Shown here: one piece after another, positions 1-5,326 of the stretch
Layout of the letters: each line of letters begins with the position of its first letter
Position numbering within the stretch: position 1 is the first letter of the stretch
NCBI GenBank assembly: GCA_946540675.1
Contig: CAMNIW010000072.1
Location: forward strand, 1-6,911
Direction: 5' to 3'
From: an uncultured Clostridia bacterium
GTDB lineage: Bacteria > Bacillota > Clostridia > Christensenellales > Borkfalkiaceae
DNA length: 6,911 nucleotides
Program-made: the position numbers and the translations under genes
The notes under the pieces: generated by a model
What the model was told of the DNA's origin: nothing
What the model saw: the letters and a program-made list of their open reading frames with translations, nothing else
Database searches by the model: none

Positions 1-1205
1 TTCATACGGAAAAGTATATAACCAACGGCGGACCCGACGGCGGCGACGGCGGCAGGGGCGGCAACGTCTATATGGTGGCGGACAAGCACCGTTCCAGCCT
101 TATCGACTTTTTGTACAAGAGAAAATATTATGCCGAAAACGGCGGCAAGGGCGACACCAACAACCGTCACGGCAAGGACGGGGAAGACCTTTATATCGGC
201 GTTCCGCTCGGCACGGTCGTAAAGGACTACGAAACGGGCAGGATAATATGCGATATGTATCGGGACGGTCAGACCAACCTTATTTTGGAAGGGGGAAGCG
301 GCGGCAAAGGCAACGTGCATTTTTGCACTTCTCGCCGTCACGCGCCGCATTTTTCGCAAACGGGCGAAAAGACCGAGCCGAGAAAGGTGATTCTGGAACT
401 CAAAACGATAGCCGACGTCGGACTGATAGGCTTTCCCAACGTCGGTAAGTCGACCATACTTTCCAAAGTTTCGGCGGCAAGACCCAAGATAGCCAACTAT
501 CACTTTACCACGATGTCGCCCAATCTCGGCGTGGTAAAGTATTATGACGACAGTTTCGTATGCGCGGACATTCCGGGGCTTATCGAAGGCGCGGCGGAAG
601 GAGCGGGGCTCGGCACCGAATTTTTGCGTCACGTCGAGAGAACGCGGCTTCTCGTCCACGTGGTCGACGTATCGGGCTCGGAAGGCAGGGATCCTTACGA
701 AGATTTCAAGCAGATAAACAGGGAACTTTCGGTATACAGTAAAGAACTTTCCGCCCGTCCGCAAATAATCGTGCTTAATAAATGCGACTTGTTCGGAAGC
801 GAAGAAAACGTCAAGGCTTTCAGAAAAAAATGCAGGGGAAAAGGTAAGATATTTACCGTCAGCGCGATAAACGGCGAAGGGCTTGAAGACGTAATAAAAG
901 AGATATTCGCGCATCTCGCGACTTTACCCGAACCGAAACCCATCGAGCACGAAGAGTTCAGGTACGAAAAGACCGACGCGAGAGATTTTACTGTGTACTT
1001 CGACGAAGAAGACGGCGTGTACGTAGTCGACGGGCCGATAATAAAACTTCTGGAAAGGAACGTCGTTTTGGACGATCAGGACAGTCTTGCGTATATGCAG
1101 AAGACCTTAAAGGATTTCGGAGTAATAAACGAACTCAGGAAAAAGGGAGCCAAAGACGGCGATACCGTAATAATAGGCGACGTGGAATTTGATTTTATAG
1201 ATTGA
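1..1205 (+). CDS. obg: Obg family ribosome-assembly GTPase, 5'-truncated by window edge
   Basis: Obg is a GTPase that binds the 50S ribosomal precursor and links its maturation to GTP/ppGpp levels. The reading frame is open from base 3 and begins inside the glycine-rich Obg fold (EKYITNGGPDGGDGG); about 20 N-terminal residues should lie upstream, so the ATG at 72 is internal. Counting from base 3, 400 residues are visible. The glycine-rich domain is followed by the G domain, with G1 GFPNVGKST at 143-151, a switch-I FTT, G3 DIPG at 189-192, G4 NKCD at 259-262 and G5 SA at 287-288. A C-terminal OCT domain (about 320-400) ends in EFDFID, as in Gram-positive Obg proteins. All nucleotide-binding motifs are intact. 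The gene is followed 15 bp later by yhbY, probably in the same operon. The family call is very secure. Confidence 0.97.
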   Translation, partial: HTEKYITNGGPDGGDGGRGGNVYMVADKHRSSLIDFLYKRKYYAENGGKGDTNNRHGKDGEDLYIGVPLGTVVKDYETGRIICDMYRDGQTNLILEGGSGGKGNVHFCTSRRHAPHFSQTGEKTEPRKVILELKTIADVGLIGFPNVGKSTILSKVSAARPKIANYHFTTMSPNLGVVKYYDDSFVCADIPGLIEGAAEGAGLGTEFLRHVERTRLLVHVVDVSGSEGRDPYEDFKQINRELSVYSKELSARPQIIVLNKCDLFGSEENVKAFRKKCRGKGKIFTVSAINGEGLEDVIKEIFAHLATLPEPKPIEHEEFRYEKTDARDFTVYFDEEDGVYVVDGPIIKLLERNVVLDDQDSLAYMQKTLKDFGVINELRKKGAKDGDTVIIGDVEFDFID

Positions 1206-1220
1206 CGGGAGAAGAGAAAA

Positions 1221-1514
1221 ATGTTTACATCCAAGCAACGCGGAAACCTGCGCTCTTTGGCGCAAAATATCGACCCGATAGGGCAGATAGGCAAAGGCGG
1301 ACTCAGCGAAAATATGTTAAAGAGTTTCGCTGACGCCCTTTACGCAAGGGAACTGATAAAGATAACCGTGCTCAAAAATTCCGAAGAAGAAGCAAAATAC
1401 GTTTGCGACGAACTCGCCGAAAAACTCGGTGCGGAAGTTGTATGCACGATAGGAAGAAAGGTCGTTCTATATAAAAGGAGCGACAAAAAGGGCATAGTTC
1501 ATATAGAATTCTGA
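1221..1514 (+). CDS. yhbY: YhbY-type CRM-domain RNA-binding protein (ribosome assembly)
   Basis: A complete 97-residue protein, the usual length of the stand-alone CRM-domain family (E. coli YhbY, B. subtilis YqeI), which associates with pre-50S particles. The RNA-binding GxxG loop is in GKGGL (24-28), and the signature C-terminal strand is TIGRKVVLYK (76-85). The start is fixed by a GGGAG ribosome binding site at 1207-1211, nine bases before the ATG. It lies directly behind obg with no promoter visible between them, so co-transcription is likely. Its last 16 bases overlap the 3' end of the convergent complement-strand gene. In B. subtilis the homologue sits just before nadD; here an inverted gene separates the two. 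Confidence 0.95.
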   Translation: MFTSKQRGNLRSLAQNIDPIGQIGKGGLSENMLKSFADALYARELIKITVLKNSEEEAKYVCDELAEKLGAEVVCTIGRKVVLYKRSDKKGIVHIEF

Positions 1515-2275
1515 TCTCTTTTGGAAAAAAACGTCGCGGCGAGCGCGTATAAAAGGAAGACGGAGCCGCAGACTATATACCATACGGGAAAGAAAGCGAA
1601 ATAAGAAAGAGCGAGGAGAGTAAAGCCGTACAGGGCGAACGTCTTCGCTTTTTTTCTGTCGAAAGTCTTTTTCAGAAGAGTAAAAAACTTGTTTTTTTCT
1701 TTCGTGCGGGAAAATCCGCCCGACGGGACGATGTCGTGTTTTTTAAGCAGCGGAAATATATCCGCGAGATATATGAGTTTTATCTTTTCGCCCGAAGTTT
1801 CGGCGAGTTTTACCGCTTCGTCGGTAAACGTTATTCCCCAGAATTCCGTCGTATACCCCGTGGGAGCGGCTCGGTACGCTCTCGCAACGTCGTCCGCCGA
1901 CACTTTTTCGAATCGGAATTTCGCGTAGACGAATTTTCCGTCGCAGGTCGAGAATCCGCCGTTTTCGTATACGGGTTTTTTATCTTCGCGCGTTAAAAGT
2001 CTTCTCACGATCGCGGCGGTTTCCGTAAAACCCTTTATCTGCAAAGCCGCCTTGCAGTCCGCAAAATCCTTTTCGTCCTTTTTCTTTATGAGAGCGGAAG
2101 AATTTTTCTTTTCGGAGACAAGGAGAAAAACGCACGCCGCGATAGCGGCGGCGGCAAGTCCGACCACGGCGGAAAGCGCGGACATTTTGGAATAGTACGC
2201 GGCGTGAGAGTAGCACACCGCAAAGGTTATGAGAGCGACGAACGCTCCGTCGGTTATCTGACTCAATTTCATCAT
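1499..2275 (-). CDS. Four-span membrane protein of unknown function with a possible degenerate Mrr/REase-like core
   Basis: A 258-residue protein that I do not recognise as a named family. Two N-terminal membrane segments (about 9-28 and 32-53) and two C-terminal ones (about 212-230 and 231-250) flank a soluble region of about 150 residues that is Lys-rich at both ends, suggesting it is cytoplasmic. The core (about 115-185) has a pattern reminiscent of the later half of Mrr-type PD-(D/E)xK folds: a strand FVYAKF where Mrr has a QxK strand, a helix, GITFTDEAVKLAE resembling the Mrr ITTxxFTxEAxxxA segment, then KLIYLADIFPLL resembling LIDGxxLAxLL. A complete catalytic set is not visible, so any such fold is probably non-catalytic; this is inference. 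The frame stays open upstream into nadD, but the first membrane segment and the nadD promoter favour the paired ATG codons at 2275 or 2272. No good Shine-Dalgarno is seen. It is convergent with yhbY, overlapping it by 16 bp, and divergent from nadD. Confidence 0.8.
   Translation of the reverse strand: MMKLSQITDGAFVALITFAVCYSHAAYYSKMSALSAVVGLAAAAIAACVFLLVSEKKNSSALIKKKDEKDFADCKAALQIKGFTETAAIVRRLLTREDKKPVYENGGFSTCDGKFVYAKFRFEKVSADDVARAYRAAPTGYTTEFWGITFTDEAVKLAETSGEKIKLIYLADIFPLLKKHDIVPSGGFSRTKEKNKFFTLLKKTFDRKKAKTFALYGFTLLALSYFAFFPVWYIVCGSVFLLYALAATFFSKRDQNSI
1633..1655 (+). terminator. Candidate intrinsic terminator of obg-yhbY, inside the antisense gene
   Basis: GCGAA (1635-1639), a four-base loop CGTC and TTCGC (1644-1648) form a 5-bp hairpin. 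Two G-T wobbles can extend it at the base. Seven T follow (1649-1655). It lies 120 bases after the yhbY stop codon, in the coding sequence of the convergent membrane-protein gene (Lys-Ala-Lys-Thr-Phe-Ala codons). The stem is short, so strength is uncertain; no better terminator was found nearer to yhbY. Confidence 0.5.
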
Positions 2276-2311
2276 ATACGCAATTATTGACCGGATATTG
2301 CGGCAATAAAC

Positions 2312-2340
2312 TTGAAAACGGCGCAAAAATGTGTTAAAAT
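2312..2340 (+). promoter_or_regulatory. Sigma-A type promoter of nadD-yqeK-rsfS
   Basis: A TTGAAA -35 box (2312-2317), a 17-bp spacer and a TAAAAT -10 box (2335-2340). Transcription would start near 2346-2348. That gives a leader of only about 11 bases, with the GGGAG ribosome binding site (2347-2351) almost at the 5' end. The GTG at 2331, which would add nine residues to NadD, lies inside the promoter and is not the start. Confidence 0.75.
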
Positions 2341-2357
2341 TTAATCGGGAGCAAAAA

Positions 2358-3491
2358 ATGGACAAAAAACTCGTCTTTTTCGGCGGAACGTTCGACCCGC
2401 CGCACGCGGGGCACGTCGAAGCGGCGGACGCCTGCATACGCGAACTTTCGCCCGACAAAATAATAGTAATGCCCGACTTTATACCCCCGCATAAAAAGAC
2501 TTTTTTCGCGGCTTCGCCGGAGCGCAGGCTCGAAATGTGTAAAATAGCCTTTTCGGGCAAAAAGGGCGTATCGGTATCGGACGAAGAGATAAAGTCAGGC
2601 GAGAAGAGTTATTCTTATATAACGATAAAAAAACTTGCGGAGAGATATAAGGATTATAAGATATATTTCCTTATGGGCACGGATATGCTCGTGAGTTTCG
2701 GGGAGTGGAAAAATCCCGAAGAAATACTTCGCTTTTCCGAGCCGCTTCTCGTCGTCCGCGGCGGCGAAGGTCAGACCGCGGAAGAGACGATAGCGGAGTT
2801 TAAGAAGAAATTTTCTTCGCCCGTCACGGCGCTCGGGTTTTGCGGAAAGGATATTTCGAGTACGGAATATAAGTTCAGGCTGATGCTCGGTCTCGATACG
2901 GACGGATTTCTGACCGAAGAGACGGACGCGTATATAAAGCGCGAAGAGATATATAAAGCGGACGAAAAATTCGTGTACGTACGTGAAAATCTTAAACAAA
3001 CGCGCGTCGAGCACACGCTCGGAGTAATGCTTCTCGCGATAAAGTACGCCAAAAGGCTCGGCGTCGATACGGAAAAGGCGATGACTGCGGCGCTTCTTCA
3101 CGACTGCGCGAAGTACAGTCGCCCCGAAGACTTCGGAACGGCTTTCGACGGCGTGCCGGAGCCCGTCGCGCACCAGTATCTCGGCGCGTACGTAGCGGAA
3201 AACATTCTCGGCGTAAAGGACGAAGAGATATTGAACGCGATACGTTACCACACGAGCGGACGCCCCTGTATGACCTTGCTCGAAAAGATAATATATACGG
3301 CGGACGTTCTCGAACGCGGCAGGAATTTCGACGGAGTCGAGTATTTGAGAAAGACGACGGACGAAGATTTCGAAACGGGCTTTCTCACCGTGTTGAGTTG
3401 GTGTTTCGCCCACGTCAGCAAATCGAAAAAGCAGGTTTACGGACTTACCGAAAAAGCCGTAGAGTACTATAAAATAAAGGAGAAAATATGA
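2358..3491 (+). CDS. nadD-yqeK: Fused nicotinate-nucleotide adenylyltransferase (NadD) and YqeK-type HD hydrolase
   Basis: A 377-residue bifunctional protein. Residues 1-195 are NadD, which adenylates nicotinate mononucleotide from ATP to give deamido-NAD. They carry the nucleotidyltransferase signature GGTFDPPHAGH (9-19), PPHK (43-46), LMGTDM (105-110) and the late ISST motif (166-169). The arginine usually two residues after ISST (ISSTxIR) is displaced here (ISSTEYKFR). Residues about 205-377 are a full YqeK-like HD domain, a family that hydrolyses Ap4A symmetrically. Its likely metal ligands are His219 (RVEHT), His248-Asp249, His272, His298 and Asp316, with the family signature ILNAIRYHTSGRP (291-303). 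Each half is full length and joined with almost no linker. The start at 2358 has GGGAG (2347-2351) upstream. The stop overlaps the rsfS start in ATGA, implying translational coupling. Confidence 0.95.
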   Translation: MDKKLVFFGGTFDPPHAGHVEAADACIRELSPDKIIVMPDFIPPHKKTFFAASPERRLEMCKIAFSGKKGVSVSDEEIKSGEKSYSYITIKKLAERYKDYKIYFLMGTDMLVSFGEWKNPEEILRFSEPLLVVRGGEGQTAEETIAEFKKKFSSPVTALGFCGKDISSTEYKFRLMLGLDTDGFLTEETDAYIKREEIYKADEKFVYVRENLKQTRVEHTLGVMLLAIKYAKRLGVDTEKAMTAALLHDCAKYSRPEDFGTAFDGVPEPVAHQYLGAYVAENILGVKDEEILNAIRYHTSGRPCMTLLEKIIYTADVLERGRNFDGVEYLRKTTDEDFETGFLTVLSWCFAHVSKSKKQVYGLTEKAVEYYKIKEKI

Positions 3492-3835
3492 ATTCCGATC
3501 AGACCGTAAAGATAATATGCGACACTTTGTCCGCCAAAAAGGCTTACGACATACTCAAAATCGACGTTAAAGAAAAGACTTCGCTTTGCGATTATTTCGT
3601 CATAGCCAGCGGAAAATCGTCCACGCAGGTGGGCGCGCTTGCCGACAGCGTGATAGACGCGGTTGAACTCGCGGGCGGCGAAGTCAGGAGAAAAGAAGGG
3701 CTTGACGACTGCCGCTGGGCGGTCGTGGACTTCGGAGACATCATACTGCACGTATTCAACGACGAAACCAGGCTTTTCTATCATCTCGAAAGGCTTTGGT
3801 CTACCGACGAAAACACCGAAAAGATAGACGATTAA
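3488..3835 (+). CDS. rsfS: Ribosomal silencing factor RsfS
   Basis: RsfS (YbeB/Iojap family) binds ribosomal protein uL14 on the 50S subunit and blocks joining with 30S, lowering translation in starvation. The 115-residue length fits the family. Seen motifs are CDYFVIASGKSSTQV (34-48), Trp77 in the CRWAVVDFGD segment, IILHVF (85-90) and RLFYHLERLW (95-104). The start has AGGAG at 3478-3482, five bases before the ATG, which overlaps the preceding stop codon by four bases. Position directly behind nadD-yqeK is the conserved Firmicutes arrangement (yqeJ-yqeK-yqeL in B. subtilis). The stop lies five bases from the end of a convergent small gene; a terminator for this operon is seen at 3904-3930. 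Confidence 0.97.
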   Translation: MNSDQTVKIICDTLSAKKAYDILKIDVKEKTSLCDYFVIASGKSSTQVGALADSVIDAVELAGGEVRRKEGLDDCRWAVVDFGDIILHVFNDETRLFYHLERLWSTDENTEKIDD

Positions 3836-3840
3836 ACCGC

Positions 3841-4125
3841 TCACGTCTTTTCGAGTTCTTTTTCCGCACGGACTTTTTCGAATTGTTCGGGCGTGAGTAC
3901 TACGCCCGACAGCGCGATGTCGGGCTTTTTCTTCGCGCGTTTTTTGCGTTTCGGCTTATACTGTTTTTCGGTTATATAGTAAATTTTCGTTTCGGTCGTC
4001 GGTTTTTGCGGCTTTTGTTTTTTTTCGAGCAGTTTTACCTTTATTACCATAATAAGAAGCGGCGCTCCGAGCGACAGTATCGCCACGGTAAGAAGGGTCG
4101 CCGCCACGTTTAACGCGTCTGTCAT
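3841..4125 (-). CDS. Small lysine-rich single-span membrane protein, unknown function
   Basis: A 94-residue protein that I do not recognise. Residues about 5-30 form one hydrophobic segment near the N terminus. A strongly basic stretch follows (Lys/Arg-rich, about 31-68, including KPKRKKRAKKKP), then an acidic/basic tail rich in Glu and Lys (about 79-94). By the positive-inside rule the tail should be cytoplasmic, where it could contact nucleic acid or phospholipid; that is inference. The start is supported by a run of five G on the complement strand (4136-4132), six bases before the ATG, and a TATAAT box about 24 bases upstream. Its coding sequence contains a clean terminator for the opposite strand. 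It is divergent from the DeoC-like gene. Confidence 0.72.
   Translation of the reverse strand: MTDALNVAATLLTVAILSLGAPLLIMVIKVKLLEKKQKPQKPTTETKIYYITEKQYKPKRKKRAKKKPDIALSGVVLTPEQFEKVRAEKELEKT
3904..3930 (+). terminator. Intrinsic terminator of nadD-yqeK-rsfS, inside the antisense gene
   Basis: GCCCGACA (3904-3911), a six-base loop and TGTCGGGC (3918-3925) form a perfect 8-bp GC-rich stem followed directly by five T. It lies 68 bases after the rsfS stop codon, inside the convergent small membrane-protein gene, where it encodes Lys-Pro-Asp-Ile-Ala-Leu-Ser-Gly on the complement strand. The T-run is only on the + strand side, which fixes its direction. Confidence 0.85.
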
Positions 4126-4148
4126 ACGATACCCCCGTTTTTATCTTT

Positions 4149-4154
4149 ATTATA
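4149..4154 (-). promoter_or_regulatory. TATAAT -10 box for the small membrane-protein gene
   Basis: A perfect TATAAT reads on the complement strand from 4154 to 4149, about 24 bases before the ATG at 4125. Transcription would start near 4142, leaving a leader of about 17 bases that includes the G-run used as ribosome binding site. No recognisable -35 box is found 16-18 bp upstream; that space is taken by one arm of an inverted repeat. Confidence 0.5.
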
Positions 4155-4184
4155 TCCCCAAGGCAAAGTCTTTTCGGGGGATAT
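4152..4184. repeat. Inverted repeat in divergent promoter region, candidate operator
   Basis: ATATCCCC (4152-4159) and GGGGATAT (4177-4184) are perfect 8-bp inverted arms separated by 17 bp. On the complement strand one arm overlaps the TATAAT box and the other sits where the -35 box should be, a layout typical of an operator or activator site. On the + strand the right arm is followed by TTTGTTTT, so a weak + strand terminator hairpin is the alternative reading. Confidence 0.45.
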
Positions 4185-4225
4185 TTTGTTTTATGCGGTC
4201 GAATTAAGCCGAGTTCGACGTCGCG

Positions 4226-4254
4226 TGTATAAAAGCGGAAAAAGCGGATATAAT
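4226..4254 (+). promoter_or_regulatory. Putative promoter of the DeoC-like gene
   Basis: A perfect TATAAT lies at 4249-4254; 17 bp upstream is only a weak -35 match (TGTATA, 4226-4231). Start of transcription near 4261 would make the message begin essentially at the ATG (4262). A second possible -10, TATAAA at 4228-4233, would give a leader of about 20 bases, also without a clear ribosome binding site. Confidence 0.5.
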
Positions 4255-4261
4255 ATGCGGT

Positions 4262-5146
4262 ATGGAAAACCTGACTTGTGAAGAAAAGAAAAAGACGGTC
4301 GTAGTTCCGCCCGTCAACCCCACTCCTGCCGGAAGTCCGATACCCGGAGATCCGCAGCAACCCGCGGTGCCCACGCCCGTTCCGCTTCCCGAAGAAGACG
4401 GAAAAGACGGGGAACGCTCCATCGATCTCGCTCTCCTTTTCGGGACGAGCGAGGAAGAATTGGAGCGCGAATTCAAAGATTTCAAGGCGAAAAAACTGTT
4501 TTCCAAGTTCGATTACGATTTGATACGCACGTGCGACGAAAACGAATTCGAAGACAAACTCAAAGGCGCGGTCGAACACTGTTTCGGCAGCGTCGTCGTC
4601 ACGCCGAGACGGGTAGCCAAGGCAAAGCGCAGGCTTAAAGGTTCGGGCGTAAAGGTCGTCGCGGCGATATGTTTTCCCTACGGGGAAGAACTTTTGGGAG
4701 TAAAAAAACTCTCGGCTAAACTCGCCGTAAAAAAGGGCGCGGACGCCCTGTTCGTCCCTTGCGGAACGTCGCAAATAAAGGACGATAAGACCGACGTCAT
4801 CAAGAGCGAATTCAAGAAGATATGCAAGATAAGCAAAAAGATCCCCGTTTTTGCGGCGATAGAGTGCGGCGATCTCGAACGGCACGAGATAGAGCGCACG
4901 GCAAGCGCCCTGTCGTCGGTCGGGGTAAAGGGCTTTCTGACTTCGTGCGGAGACCGCTTTGAAGAGACCGTCTTTCAAAGCGTAAAGGACGTGAGAAACG
5001 GAGCCAGAGCGGGGGCTGTCGTAGAGTGCTATACCGAAGCGGAAACGGGCGACGGCATAGCGGGGCTGCTTGCGGGCGCTGACAGGCTGTTCGTAAAAAA
5101 CGCCGAGTCGGTCGCTCTCGACTTCCGCAAAAAATTCGCGTATTGA
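4262..5146 (+). CDS. Catalytically degenerate deoxyribose-phosphate aldolase (DeoC)-like protein with proline-rich N-terminal tail
   Basis: A 294-residue protein. Residues 16-43 hold 12 prolines in 28 positions, so the N-terminal tail is probably unstructured. From about 80 to 290 the sequence follows the DeoC TIM barrel: KFDYDLIR (DeoC IDxTLL), FGSVVVTPRRVAKAKRRL, GVKVVAAICFPYG (139-141 match FPxG), KKGADALFV, FAAIECGDL (DeoC KVIIETxxL) and GFLTSCG (DeoC FIKTSTG). In my alignment the Schiff-base lysine is Leu226, the catalytic Asp before the fourth strand is Phe164, and the second lysine with its Gly-Gly phosphate loop is replaced by VVECYTEAE. The enzyme reaction is therefore unlikely, and a binding, scaffolding or altered role is inferred. 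The protein has no Met other than the first, so an internal ATG start is excluded. No Shine-Dalgarno is seen. It stands alone between divergent and riboswitch promoters. Confidence 0.8.
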   Translation: MENLTCEEKKKTVVVPPVNPTPAGSPIPGDPQQPAVPTPVPLPEEDGKDGERSIDLALLFGTSEEELEREFKDFKAKKLFSKFDYDLIRTCDENEFEDKLKGAVEHCFGSVVVTPRRVAKAKRRLKGSGVKVVAAICFPYGEELLGVKKLSAKLAVKKGADALFVPCGTSQIKDDKTDVIKSEFKKICKISKKIPVFAAIECGDLERHEIERTASALSSVGVKGFLTSCGDRFEETVFQSVKDVRNGARAGAVVECYTEAETGDGIAGLLAGADRLFVKNAESVALDFRKKFAY

Positions 5147-5157
5147 CCGAAAAACGC

Positions 5158-5186
5158 TTTACAACGCGAAGCCGTCGTAGTACAAT
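5158..5186 (+). promoter_or_regulatory. Promoter of the FMN riboswitch-ribU transcript
   Basis: TTTACA (5158-5163), a 17-bp spacer and TACAAT (5181-5186). The predicted transcription start, near 5193, falls a few bases before the first strand of riboswitch helix P1, which fits well. The promoter begins 11 bases after the DeoC-like stop codon, so ribU need not be transcribed from upstream. Confidence 0.75.
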
Positions 5187-5197
5187 ATAGAAAAAAT

Positions 5198-5310
5198 AAT
5201 CTTTGGGGCAGGGTGAAATTCCCTACCGGCAGTATAGTCTGCGAGAGCGGCGTTCGCTTTGACGGGGTGCGATTCCCCGACCGACGGTACAGTCCGGACG
5301 GAAAAAGATT
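5198..5310 (+). promoter_or_regulatory. FMN riboswitch aptamer (RFN element)
   Basis: Closely matches the RFN consensus. P1 is AATCTTT (5198-5204) paired with AAAGATT (5304-5310). The conserved GGGGCAGGGTGAAATTCCCT follows, then ACCGGCAGTATAGTCTGCGAG, a variable arm, a second GGGG..CCCC arm and CCGACGGTACAGTCCGGACG. It senses flavin mononucleotide and in Firmicutes switches off riboflavin synthesis or uptake genes. Here the downstream gene is the riboflavin transporter and the output is transcription termination (hairpin at 5327). Confidence 0.97.
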
Positions 5311-5326
5311 TTACGGAAGGATTTTG

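Noticed and set aside
72..74. ATG at 72 as the start of obg
   Set aside because: The frame is open to the window edge and the upstream codons encode the conserved Obg glycine-rich segment, so this Met is internal.
2331..2357. GTG at 2331 as the start of NadD
   Set aside because: It lies inside the promoter, and the ATG at 2358 has a proper ribosome binding site and starts the protein at the conserved first strand.
2276..2560. N-terminal extension of the complement-strand membrane gene into nadD
   Set aside because: It would run antisense through the nadD promoter and coding start, and the extra residues look like shadow sequence. The first membrane span follows the ATG pair at 2275/2272.
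2595..3413. 272-codon open frame antisense to nadD-yqeK
   Set aside because: It lies wholly opposite a gene with intact conserved motifs, and the translation resembles no protein and is explained by the codon bias of the sense strand.
3956..4978. Long open frame on the complement strand opposite the DeoC-like gene
   Set aside because: Its translation is a low-information Arg/Phe/Tyr-rich shadow, it overlaps the better-supported small membrane gene and DeoC-like gene, and it shows no domain.
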